Made by a program: the position numbers and the translations under genes
Source of the DNA: Halomonas zincidurans B6
GTDB lineage: Bacteria; Pseudomonadota; Gammaproteobacteria; Pseudomonadales; Halomonadaceae
Reading direction: 5' to 3'
NCBI RefSeq assembly: GCF_000731955.1
Contig: NZ_JNCK01000001.1
Location: 2,294,001 to 2,358,000 of the forward strand
DNA length: 64,000 bases
In this document: piece after piece, positions 26,005 to 35,019 of the stretch
Numbering within the stretch: the first letter of the stretch is position 1
Layout of the letters: every line of letters begins with the position of its first letter
The notes under the pieces: model-generated
Told to the model about the DNA's origin: nothing
The model's input: the letters and a program-made list of their open reading frames with translations, nothing else
Databases searched by the model: none

Positions 26005-27408
26005 CTAACTGCGCCAGTCGCCGGTCTCTTCCTCGAATTCGGCCCTGCGCGCCTCGCGCGGGGACTCGCCAGACGGCGGTTGCGAGTCAGTCGGCGGCGG
26101 CGGGCCGACCAGCGGCGCGGCGACATCCACGTCGGGTACCGCCTGCGACAGATCCTCGGCGTGCTCGTGATCGATCGCCCCCTGCACCAGCTCGTCGGTC
26201 ACGCTGAGCTCGGCACCCACCACCGTCTGCGGCGGGTTGGGCGTGAATGGCGCCACCGGCAGCGGCGCGGGACGGCGGCTGCGCCGCCAGGTGAAGAACA
26301 GCGTCAGCGCCGCGCCCAGCGCGGCCAGCGACCAGAACAGCCCGGCGTCGCCGAGGGTCGCCATGATCGGCGAGATCAACGGCGAGCTGAGCGTCGAACC
26401 CAGTGCATTAATCAGCAACAGCCCCTGGCTCATGCGCACCAGCGCACCGGCCGGGGCGCGGTCGGCGGCGTGGCTCACCGCCACCGGATACAGCGCGAAC
26501 ACGCCGCCGCCGAGCAGGAACAGCACGCCGGCCAGCAGCCACGGCCAGTCGGCCAGCGACAGCGCGCCCAGCGACAGCGCCAGGCTGGCGATGCCGATCA
26601 GGATCAGCACCAGCTGGCGGTCATGGCGGTCGGACCAGCGGCCGATGGGGTATTGCAGCAACATGCCGCCGAGCACCATCACCGCCATCATCTGGCCGAT
26701 GTGCTGAACGCTGAATCCGCTGCGCTGCAGGTAGAGCGGCAGCAGCGAATAGAGCGCGGCGACCGCCAATCCCGATCCGAAGCAGCCCATCACCCCGGTC
26801 GGGGTGAGCATGATCAGGCGCAACGGCGGCAGCGGCTCGGCGTGCTCGAGCAGCGGCGAGACCCGCGGAATCATCGCCATCGGCAGCACCGACAGCGACG
26901 CCAGCAGCCCGATCACCATGAACGGCACCTGCGCGCCGGCGGCATCGGTCACCCCCAGCAGCAGTTGGCCGATCACCCCGGCGGCATACAGCGAAATCAT
27001 GTACAGCGCCAGCAGCCGGCCGCGCACCCGGGTGTCGGAGGCGGTCAACAGCCAGCTCTCGATGACCAGATACACACCCACCGTCGCCCAGCCGCCGATC
27101 AGCCGCAGCACGAACCACGACCAGGGATTCAGCCATAACCCCGCCAGCAGCACGGTCACCGCCACCAGCGAGGCGAAACAAGCATAGGCACGGATGTGGC
27201 CGATGCGCAGCAACAGCCGGTCGTTGAGCAGCGCACCGATCGCCAGGCCGATGAAATACGCCGACGAGACCCAGCCGATCACTACCGCCGAGGCGCCGGC
27301 GGCGTCCAGACGCAGGGTGATCAGCGTTGCCAGAAAGCCGTTGCCGATCCCCAGGATGAAAAGACCCAACAGGGGAGCCAGGGCCATGGCCAGTAACTGG
27401 GGCGACAT
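26005..27408 (-). CDS. MFS transporter, YcaD-like, with acidic C-terminal tail
   Basis: A 467-residue major facilitator with 12 TM helices over about residues 5-385. Between TM2 and TM3 the loop is NDRLLLRIGHIRAYA; between TM8 and TM9 GRWSDRHDRQLVLILIG, the usual pseudo-repeat of motif A. The order and length resemble E. coli YcaD. A disordered Pro/Asp/Glu-rich tail of about 75 residues (from RRSRRPAPLPVAPF to the end) is unusual and probably cytoplasmic. Substrate unknown. Confidence 0.87.
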   Translation of the reverse strand: MSPQLLAMALAPLLGLFILGIGNGFLATLITLRLDAAGASAVVIGWVSSAYFIGLAIGALLNDRLLLRIGHIRAYACFASLVAVTVLLAGLWLNPWSWFVLRLIGGWATVGVYLVIESWLLTASDTRVRGRLLALYMISLYAAGVIGQLLLGVTDAAGAQVPFMVIGLLASLSVLPMAMIPRVSPLLEHAEPLPPLRLIMLTPTGVMGCFGSGLAVAALYSLLPLYLQRSGFSVQHIGQMMAVMVLGGMLLQYPIGRWSDRHDRQLVLILIGIASLALSLGALSLADWPWLLAGVLFLLGGGVFALYPVAVSHAADRAPAGALVRMSQGLLLINALGSTLSSPLISPIMATLGDAGLFWSLAALGAALTLFFTWRRSRRPAPLPVAPFTPNPPQTVVGAELSVTDELVQGAIDHEHAEDLSQAVPDVDVAAPLVGPPPPTDSQPPSGESPREARRAEFEEETGDWRS

Positions 27409-27724
27409 GAAATGGATGCCTCACGATCGATGGTAACGGCGGTGCCACGCCAAGGTGGAACGCCAGACGGACAACGCTGTCATGGAAGTAGCGCAATTTC
27501 GCGGGCGACTATACGCCGGCGCCTGCCGGCAACAAAGCACTTTTGCGCGGCCAGCACCGCCCGTTGTCACAGCGTATTAGCGGTTGGCGATTCATGCCAC
27601 TGGTCACTCGGTGACGCGGGACAGCGACGCGCGTATCAGCGTATGCTGGAATACCGAGAACAAGCCGGGTCGCCGTCGCCGACCGGCGGCTGCGCAGCCA
27701 TGAAAGCCCATGAGGAACATGCCA
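27409..27724. other. 316-base intergenic region, divergent promoters
   Basis: Separates the MFS gene (-) from the VOC gene (+). I see no convincing protein, RNA or repeat. On the minus strand TTGTTG (27530-27535) and TATAGT (27508-27513) are spaced 16 bases and point at the MFS gene, leaving a leader of about 100 bases. No equally good promoter is visible for the VOC gene. Confidence 0.5.
27508..27535 (-). promoter_or_regulatory. Candidate sigma-70 promoter of the MFS gene
   Basis: -35 TTGTTG and -10 TATAGT with a 16-base GC-rich spacer, read on the minus strand. The near-consensus -10 in GC-rich DNA is the main support; shifting the -35 by one base (TTTGTT) gives a 17-base spacer. Confidence 0.4.
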
Positions 27725-28108
27725 ATGCTAGCGGGCCTGGACCATCTGGTCGTCACCGTCACCGACATCCCCCGGGCGGTGGATTTCTACACCCGGGTGC
27801 TGGGGCTGGAGGCGCGCTATCGCGACGCCGAGCGCGTCGACCTGGTGCTCGGCGACATCGCCCTGCGCCTGCATCCGGTCGATACCTCGATCGCGCCGCG
27901 CGCCGGCTGCCCGATGCCCGGCAGCCTGGACATCTGCTTTCGCAGCCTGCTGCCGCTCGACGAGGTACAGGCGCACCTGGATGCCCTGGCCATTCAGGTC
28001 GAGACCGGCCCGGTGGCCCGTCAGGGCGCCGGCGGGCCGATCGTCTCGCTGTATCTGCGCGATCCTGACAACAACCTGATCGAACTGTGCCGCCCCGATC
28101 GTCAATAG
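27725..28108 (+). CDS. VOC-family protein (glyoxalase/dioxygenase fold)
   Basis: A 127-residue single VOC domain. GLDHLVVTVTDIPRAVDFYT is the first beta-alpha-beta-beta-beta unit; the second ends YLRDPDNNLIELCRP, with a metal-ligand Glu. LGLEARY and LVLGDIALRLHPV are conserved. It resembles the STM3117/'virulence protein' VOC subgroup; the substrate is unknown. Start 27725 is chosen because GAGGA is 8 bases upstream; in-frame ATGs at 27710 and 27719 would add 5 or 2 residues. Confidence 0.85.
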   Translation: MLAGLDHLVVTVTDIPRAVDFYTRVLGLEARYRDAERVDLVLGDIALRLHPVDTSIAPRAGCPMPGSLDICFRSLLPLDEVQAHLDALAIQVETGPVARQGAGGPIVSLYLRDPDNNLIELCRPDRQ

Positions 28109-28146
28109 TTTCCATCCCCCCGCCTTCATCGACCTGGAGATCCGTC

Positions 28147-28527
28147 ATGGCCGATCCGCTTTTCGACAGCCCCGAAACGTTCGCCGACGAAGCCCCGCAG
28201 CCTGCCGACACCACCATGGCCATGGTGGTCTACGCGTTGCTGCTGGCCGGCTTCGTGGTCGGCATCACGCCGATCGTCGGGGTGATCATCGCCTACGTGT
28301 ATCGCGGCAAGGGCCCGCCGTGGCTGGATGGGCATTACCGCTACCAGATCCGCACCTTCTGGATCGGCCTGCTGTATGCCATCGTCGCCGCGCTGCTGTC
28401 GCTGATCGGCATCGGTCTGATCCTGATGCTGGGCTTGGCGATCTGGCTGATCGTGCGCTGCGTCAAGGGCTTCAAGGGCCTTCAGGAAAAGCGCGCGCCG
28501 AGCAATATCGAAACCTGGCTGTGGTAG
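28147..28527 (+). CDS. DUF4870-type small membrane protein
   Basis: A 126-residue protein with an acidic N-terminal 25 residues and three TM helices (about 29-52, 73-95, 97-115). The motif WLDGHYRYQIRTFWIGLLY between TM1 and TM2, the closing RCVKGFKGLQ and the C-terminal SNIETWLW are conserved in similar Pseudomonas and Halomonas proteins. Function unknown. GGAGAT precedes ATG 28147. Likely cotranscribed with the VOC gene 38 bases upstream. Confidence 0.75.
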   Translation: MADPLFDSPETFADEAPQPADTTMAMVVYALLLAGFVVGITPIVGVIIAYVYRGKGPPWLDGHYRYQIRTFWIGLLYAIVAALLSLIGIGLILMLGLAIWLIVRCVKGFKGLQEKRAPSNIETWLW

Positions 28528-28619
28528 CGTGACGACACGACACCGACCGAAAGCGCTGCATGAAGCCCGCGGCGCAACCCGTTAAATGCTCGCCCCGGAG
28601 TTTGAAGCCGTCGACCCGC

Positions 28620-29564
28620 ATGAGTGACCGACCCTACCCCAGCGCCTTGCAAGCGCGCTTGATCGCTGCCCTGTGGCGCCTGCTGTCGCACGCCCGACCC
28701 ATCACGCTGTGGCGTCTGGCGCGCCGACTGGGGCCGCTGATCTATCGCTTCAGCGCCCGCGAGCGCAAGGTCACCGATATCAACCTGCGCGAGGTCTACC
28801 CCCAGTTCGATGACACGCGGCGCGCTCGGCTGGCTCGCGACAGCCTCCGTCATTCCACCGCGACGATGCTCGAGCTGGGCTTCGCCTGGATGGCCGATCC
28901 GGCCCGGGTCGAGGCCTCGATCCAGGCCGTGCACGGCCGCGAGCTGCTCGACGAGGCCCGCGCCGAGGGCCGCGGGGTGATCGTGCTGGCGCCGCATTTC
29001 GGCAACTGGGAAGTCCTCAACTTCTGGCTGTCCGCACACTTCCCGTTCACGGCGATGTACGAGCCGCCCAAGATCGCCGAGCTCGATCCGCTGATCCGCC
29101 AGGGCCGCGAGCGCATGGGCGCGGCCTTGGTGCCCACCAATTCACGTGGCGTCGCCGCGCTGCTCAAGGCGCTCAGGCGTAGCGAGGCGGTGGGCATCCT
29201 GCCCGACCAGGAGCCCGACTGGCGGGGCGGGGTATTCGCCGACTTCTTTCATCGCCCGGCCTATACCGGCACCCTGCTGCCCAAGCTGGTGGCGCGCACC
29301 CAGGCCCGAGTGGTCACCGGCGTGGCCCGCCGCCGACAAGCCGGCGAAGGCCAGCCACAGGGGTTCGAGATCCATTTCCTCGCCGCCGACGAGCGCGTCT
29401 ACGATGCCGACGAGGCAATCGCCGCACGCGGCGTCAATGCCAGCGTCGAGGCGGCGATCGCCCTCGATCCGGCGCAGTATCAGTGGGAATACAAGCGCTA
29501 CCGCAAGACCCCCGAAGAGCAGCAACAGCGCAGCGACTACCGCCGCCACCGGCTCTATCGCTGA
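28620..29564 (+). CDS. Lysophospholipid/lipid A acyltransferase, LpxL-like paralogue
   Basis: A 314-residue LpxL/HtrB-family acyltransferase. INLREVYPQFDDTRR corresponds to the NL..CFP block, and the catalytic box is APHFGNWEVLNFWL, HX4E rather than the HX4D of the gene at 10562. ILPDQEPDWRGGVFADFF, then TGTLLPKLVARTQARVVTGV, are the acceptor-site blocks; QYQWEYKRYRKTP closes it. Start 28620 (MSDRPYPS) gives the usual N-terminus; ATG 28560 is in frame. It probably modifies lipid A or another glycolipid. Confidence 0.85.
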   Translation: MSDRPYPSALQARLIAALWRLLSHARPITLWRLARRLGPLIYRFSARERKVTDINLREVYPQFDDTRRARLARDSLRHSTATMLELGFAWMADPARVEASIQAVHGRELLDEARAEGRGVIVLAPHFGNWEVLNFWLSAHFPFTAMYEPPKIAELDPLIRQGRERMGAALVPTNSRGVAALLKALRRSEAVGILPDQEPDWRGGVFADFFHRPAYTGTLLPKLVARTQARVVTGVARRRQAGEGQPQGFEIHFLAADERVYDADEAIAARGVNASVEAAIALDPAQYQWEYKRYRKTPEEQQQRSDYRRHRLYR

Positions 29565-29704
29565 ACCCGCACGGCTACTCGGGGCGCATGATGCCGGGCC
29601 TTGCTGTCGCACGCGGCGCGAAGGCCGCCTTCCTTTCGCACGCCGCTTGACCGGCGCCGCGGCGTTACCCACACTGCCGACTGTGCGGGCGCGTTCCCGC
29701 ACAC

Positions 29705-29821
29705 GCTTGACGGGGTGCCGGTGGAACCGGCTGAGATCGCCTTATGGCACGGCAATACGCCGTGGCGTCATGGCGGGGCCCGTTGAACCTGAACTGGCTA
29801 GGACCAGCGTAGGGATCAAGC
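29705..29821 (+). promoter_or_regulatory. TPP (thi-box) riboswitch
   Basis: Conserved aptamer elements in order: P1 GCTTGA (29705-29710), GGGGTGCC, GGCTGAGATCG, then CGTTGAACCTGAACTGG, CTAGGACCAGCGTAGGGA and closing TCAAGC (29816-29821). These are the thi-box pyrimidine- and pyrophosphate-sensor cores. An 8-bp hairpin TGTGCGGG/CCCGCACA (29682-29703) abuts it upstream. Between aptamer and thiC two CTCCC motifs (29857-29861, 29869-29873) can pair with the Shine-Dalgarno GGGAG (29891-29895), suggesting control of translation initiation, as is usual for Gram-negative thiC. Confidence 0.95.
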
Positions 29822-29901
29822 GACATGCAGCCGGATTCCATCGGCCTGCCTCTGTCCTCCCGGCGGTCCTCCCTGACAGCGCCTACCCAAGGGAGAACAC
29901 C

Positions 29902-31806
<1,905 letters not shown>

Positions 31807-31826
31807 GCGCCGCGTCGACCTCTGAC

Positions 31827-31867
31827 GACGCCGCGCCGACCACACCAGTCGCGCGGCGTCTTTGGTT
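31827..31867 (+). terminator. Intrinsic terminator of thiC
   Basis: Perfect 10-bp stem GACGCCGCGC (31827-31836) / GCGCGGCGTC (31851-31860) followed by TTTGGTT, beginning 20 bases after the thiC stop. A further inner GAC/GTC pairing shortens the loop. Confidence 0.8.
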
Positions 31868-31967
31868 CGGACTCTCGAAGCGCCTTGCCATGGACCCGGA
31901 ACGCGGGTTGGTATAGCGTACCCGCGATGACACACCGGATGGCTACCGGCACACAAAGGAAATCAGG

Positions 31968-33020
31968 ATGCACAAGACACTAGGCGGCAAGACGCTCGGT
32001 CTACTGGTGGGTTTGCTGGCGCTGTCGCGGCTGACCATGGCCCAGGTAGAGGCCCCGGCGAACGAGCCGGTGGGCCATTACCCATTGCCCGAATCGAGCG
32101 ACATCGTCGGCCAGGCACGGACCGTCGAGGCCAGCGGCGAGGAGACTCTAATCGATATCGGCCTGCGCAATGGCGTCGGCTACAATCCCATGGTCCTGGC
32201 CAACCCCGAGACCAATGTCTGGGTGCCGGGCGAAGGCACCGAGGTGGTGGTGCCCACCCGCTTCATCCTCCCGCCGGGTCCGCGCGAGGGTATCGTCATC
32301 AACCTGGCCGAGATGCGGCTGTATTACTATCCGGACACCGCGAAGGGCGAGACGCCCCGTGTCGAGACCTATCCCATCGGCATCGGCCGCATGGACTGGC
32401 AAACCCCGCTCGGCCGCACGACGATCACCGCCAAGGTCGAGGATCCCGCCTGGTATCCGCCGCAGAGCGTCATCGAGGAAAGCGCCAAAAACGGTAAAAA
32501 GCTGCCTTCCGTCATCCCCGCCGGGCCCGACAACCCGTTGGGCAAATATGCCATGATCCTCGGTATACCGGGCTATCTGATCCACGGCACCAACCGCCCG
32601 GCCGGGGTGGGCATGCGCGTCTCTCATGGCTGTATCCGTATGCTGCCGGAGGATATCGCCGATCTGATTTATCGCGTCCCGGTCGGTACCTCGGTGCGCC
32701 TGATCAACCAGCCGGTCAAGTTCGGCTGGGATAACGCCGGCATCCTCCATGCCCAGGTCTACCCCGAGGTCTACCCCGCTCAGGCCGGCGCCGACAACGC
32801 CGATGCACGCCTCGACGAAGCCCTGGATGCCGCGACTCAGGCAGCGGCCGGCCGGCGTTTCCTGGTCGATTATCGCCGCCTGAAACAGCAGCTCGAAGCC
32901 CCCGACGGCATGCCCGCCGCACTGTCGCTCGCCGGCCGCCCCTTCCCGCTGCCCGAGCCGCCGCTGGCGTCACTCTACAGCCAAGTGGCAACCAGTTCAG
33001 TCCAGACTCCGCCGGAGTAG
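31968..33020 (+). CDS. L,D-transpeptidase (YkuD/ErfK-type)
   Basis: A 350-residue periplasmic enzyme. Signal peptide to about residue 25 (LGLLVGLLALSRLTMA). Residues about 55-100 form a LysM-like or substrate-positioning region. The YkuD domain (about 106-245) has IHGTNRP and SHGCIRMLPEDI with the catalytic Cys. The family either attaches Braun lipoprotein to peptidoglycan or makes 3-3 crosslinks; the layout with a C-terminal extension of about 100 residues fits the ErfK/YbiS/YcfS group. AAAGGAAATCAGG precedes ATG. Confidence 0.92.
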   Translation: MHKTLGGKTLGLLVGLLALSRLTMAQVEAPANEPVGHYPLPESSDIVGQARTVEASGEETLIDIGLRNGVGYNPMVLANPETNVWVPGEGTEVVVPTRFILPPGPREGIVINLAEMRLYYYPDTAKGETPRVETYPIGIGRMDWQTPLGRTTITAKVEDPAWYPPQSVIEESAKNGKKLPSVIPAGPDNPLGKYAMILGIPGYLIHGTNRPAGVGMRVSHGCIRMLPEDIADLIYRVPVGTSVRLINQPVKFGWDNAGILHAQVYPEVYPAQAGADNADARLDEALDAATQAAAGRRFLVDYRRLKQQLEAPDGMPAALSLAGRPFPLPEPPLASLYSQVATSSVQTPPE

Positions 33021-33061
33021 ACCTCGCCGAATTAGACGTGAGCCATGCCTGGCGCACCCAC

Positions 33062-33090
33062 GAAAAAAAGCCACACGCTCGCGTGTGGCT
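33062..33090 (-). terminator. Intrinsic terminator of the cyo operon
   Basis: On the minus strand AGCCACACGC-GA-GCGTGTGGCT is followed directly by TTTTTTT (33068 down to 33062), a textbook Rho-independent terminator 77 bases past the cyoE stop. On the plus strand the same hairpin lies 48 bases after the L,D-transpeptidase stop and can serve that gene less efficiently. Confidence 0.92.
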
Positions 33091-33166
33091 TGGTTCGTTC
33101 GCAGACACTCCTGGTACGGAGACGCTCCTGGTGCGGAGACGCTATAGCTTGTCAGCGATACGCGTC

Positions 33167-34075
33167 TCAGCGTAACGAGGTCCATAACACCGGCGCACCG
33201 GGTAGCTGGAAATCGATGGCCATCATCACGCTCAAGGCGGTAATGGTGAAGATCGAGAAGATGAAGACCTTCTTCGCCCATGCCTCGTCGTTGGTCGTGC
33301 GAAAACCGGCCAGCGCCATGTACAGCCAGTAGCCGCCCATCGCCGCGGCGACGATGAGATAGCCATAGCCCGCATAGCCGGCGACGCTGAGCAGCAGCGT
33401 CGCCGCGAGGAACGCGACGATATAGCCGGCGATATAGTGCTTGGCGGTTTGCACACCTCGAATGACCGGCAGCACCGGAATCGATGCAGCGCGATAGTCC
33501 TTGAAACGGAAGATGGCGATCGCGTAGGAGTGCGGCATCTGCCACAGGCAGAAGATCAGCAGCAGCGTCAGCGCACCCAGGTCGAATTCGTTGCTGACCG
33601 CACAGTAACCGACCACCGGCGGTGTCGCTCCCGACAGGCTGCCGATCAACGTACCGTACTCGGAGTGACGCTTCAGGTAGAGGCTGTAGGCCCCCACGTA
33701 GATCGCGAAGCCGATCGCCGCGAACAACAGGGCCGTCGGCGTGGTGCCGATGTACAGCACACCGAAACCGGCCAGCCCCAGCAGCGTGGCGAAGACCAGT
33801 GTCGCTCGGGGCGACACCAGCCCCTGAACCAGCACCCTGTCCTGGGTGCGCTCCATCAGCCGGTCGATATCGCGATCGATATAGTTGTTGAACGCGCAGC
33901 CGGAAGCGATCACCAGCGCAATGCCCATCATCGTGGCCAACAGGAGCAAGAAGTCCACGTTGCCCTGCGAGGCCAGGAAGAAGCCCCCGGCCACGGAAAT
34001 CAGATTGCCGAAGATGATCCCGGGCTTGGTGAGGGAAACAAAGGCCTTGGCTTTCACTTGAAACGGCTTACCCAC
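33167..34075 (-). CDS. cyoE: Protoheme IX farnesyltransferase (heme O synthase)
   Basis: A 302-residue UbiA-superfamily membrane enzyme that farnesylates heme B to heme O for the bo3 oxidase. The prenyl-diphosphate Asp motif is ASGCAFNNYIDRDIDRLMER; the second polar loop is YCAVSNEFDLGAL. N-terminal VSLTKPGIIFGNLISVAGGF is typical. About nine TM helices. Last gene of cyoABCDE; overlaps cyoD by 8 bases. Confidence 0.96.
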   Translation of the reverse strand: MGKPFQVKAKAFVSLTKPGIIFGNLISVAGGFFLASQGNVDFLLLLATMMGIALVIASGCAFNNYIDRDIDRLMERTQDRVLVQGLVSPRATLVFATLLGLAGFGVLYIGTTPTALLFAAIGFAIYVGAYSLYLKRHSEYGTLIGSLSGATPPVVGYCAVSNEFDLGALTLLLIFCLWQMPHSYAIAIFRFKDYRAASIPVLPVIRGVQTAKHYIAGYIVAFLAATLLLSVAGYAGYGYLIVAAAMGGYWLYMALAGFRTTNDEAWAKKVFIFSIFTITALSVMMAIDFQLPGAPVLWTSLR

Positions 34076-34400
34076 CGAGCATCACGTTCGCATGCAATTG
34101 GCGCATGATCCATATCGAACCGCCGACAATCAGGATCAGAATCGCCACGGTGAAGACCAATGTCGCGAGTTTCCAACCCTCGTCCGCCTTGGCGTTCAGG
34201 TGCATGAACAACACCAGCTGCACCGCGATCTGGAACACGGCCGTCACCAGGATGGTGAGCACCGTCGTCAAGGTACTGAAAGCGCCTGTCATGACGAGCG
34301 CGAACGGTATCGCGGTCAGCACGAGAGAAACGATCAGACCGATCACATAAGAACGCACACTGCCATGACTGTGCTGATCGTGAGAGGCTTGTCCGCTCAT
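34068..34400 (-). CDS. cyoD: Cytochrome bo3 ubiquinol oxidase subunit IV
   Basis: A 110-residue subunit with three TM helices (about 20-43, 48-70, 80-102). SVRSYVIGLIVSLVLTAIPF starts TM1; QIAVQLVLFMHLNAKADEGW is the CyoD signature between TM2 and TM3. It stabilises the CuB site during assembly in E. coli. Start 34400 (MSGQASHDQHSHG) overlaps the cyoC stop as ATGA. Confidence 0.95.
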   Translation of the reverse strand: MSGQASHDQHSHGSVRSYVIGLIVSLVLTAIPFALVMTGAFSTLTTVLTILVTAVFQIAVQLVLFMHLNAKADEGWKLATLVFTVAILILIVGGSIWIMRQLHANVMLGG

Positions 34401-35017
34401 ATCAGGACTCCTATCAAATAGACCAGGGAGAAAACGCAGATCCAGACGATATCCAGGAAGTGCCAGAACAGACTCAGGCACATGATCCTCGATCGTGTCA
34501 TCTCGTTCAGGCCCTTGGTCTGCAACTGGACCAGCATCACCAGGATCCAGATCAGACCAAAGGTCACGTGCAGACCATGGGTCCCCACCAGCGTGAAGAA
34601 GGCCGACAGGAAAGCGCTGCGATCAGGCCCAAAGCCCTCGAGTATCAACTCCGTGAACTCGTAGAGTTCCAGGCCGATAAAGCCGGCGCCCAGCAGGAAA
34701 GTGGCCACCAGCCAGACCTTGACCTGCGATACACGGTCGGCGTTCATCGCCAGCACCGCCATGCCGAAGGTGAAGCTGCTCACCAGCAGCAGGAGGGTAT
34801 TGATCAGGATCAACGGCAGATTGAAGATCTCGTCCGGTGTCGGGCCGCCCGCCGTGCCCGAAAAGAGCACACCATAGGTAGCGAACAGCACCCCGAAGAT
34901 CACCAGATCGCTCATCAGATAGACCCAGAAACCAAACTGTTTTATCTCTGAGGCATCGTGGTGCTCATGCCCGGACTGGGCATGAGCGTCGTGCTTGTTA
35001 AGAGTATCGGTTGCCAT
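34397..35017 (-). CDS. cyoC: Cytochrome bo3 ubiquinol oxidase subunit III
   Basis: A 206-residue heme-copper oxidase subunit III with five TM helices. The His-rich N-terminus HDAHAQSGHEHHDASEIKQF precedes GFWVYLMSDLVIFGVLFATY; FTLVGTHGLHVTFGLIWILV and SLFWHFLDIVWICVFSLVYL are subunit III blocks. Two bases separate it from the cyoB stop. Confidence 0.96.
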   Translation of the reverse strand: MATDTLNKHDAHAQSGHEHHDASEIKQFGFWVYLMSDLVIFGVLFATYGVLFSGTAGGPTPDEIFNLPLILINTLLLLVSSFTFGMAVLAMNADRVSQVKVWLVATFLLGAGFIGLELYEFTELILEGFGPDRSAFLSAFFTLVGTHGLHVTFGLIWILVMLVQLQTKGLNEMTRSRIMCLSLFWHFLDIVWICVFSLVYLIGVLI

Positions 35018-35019
35018 GA

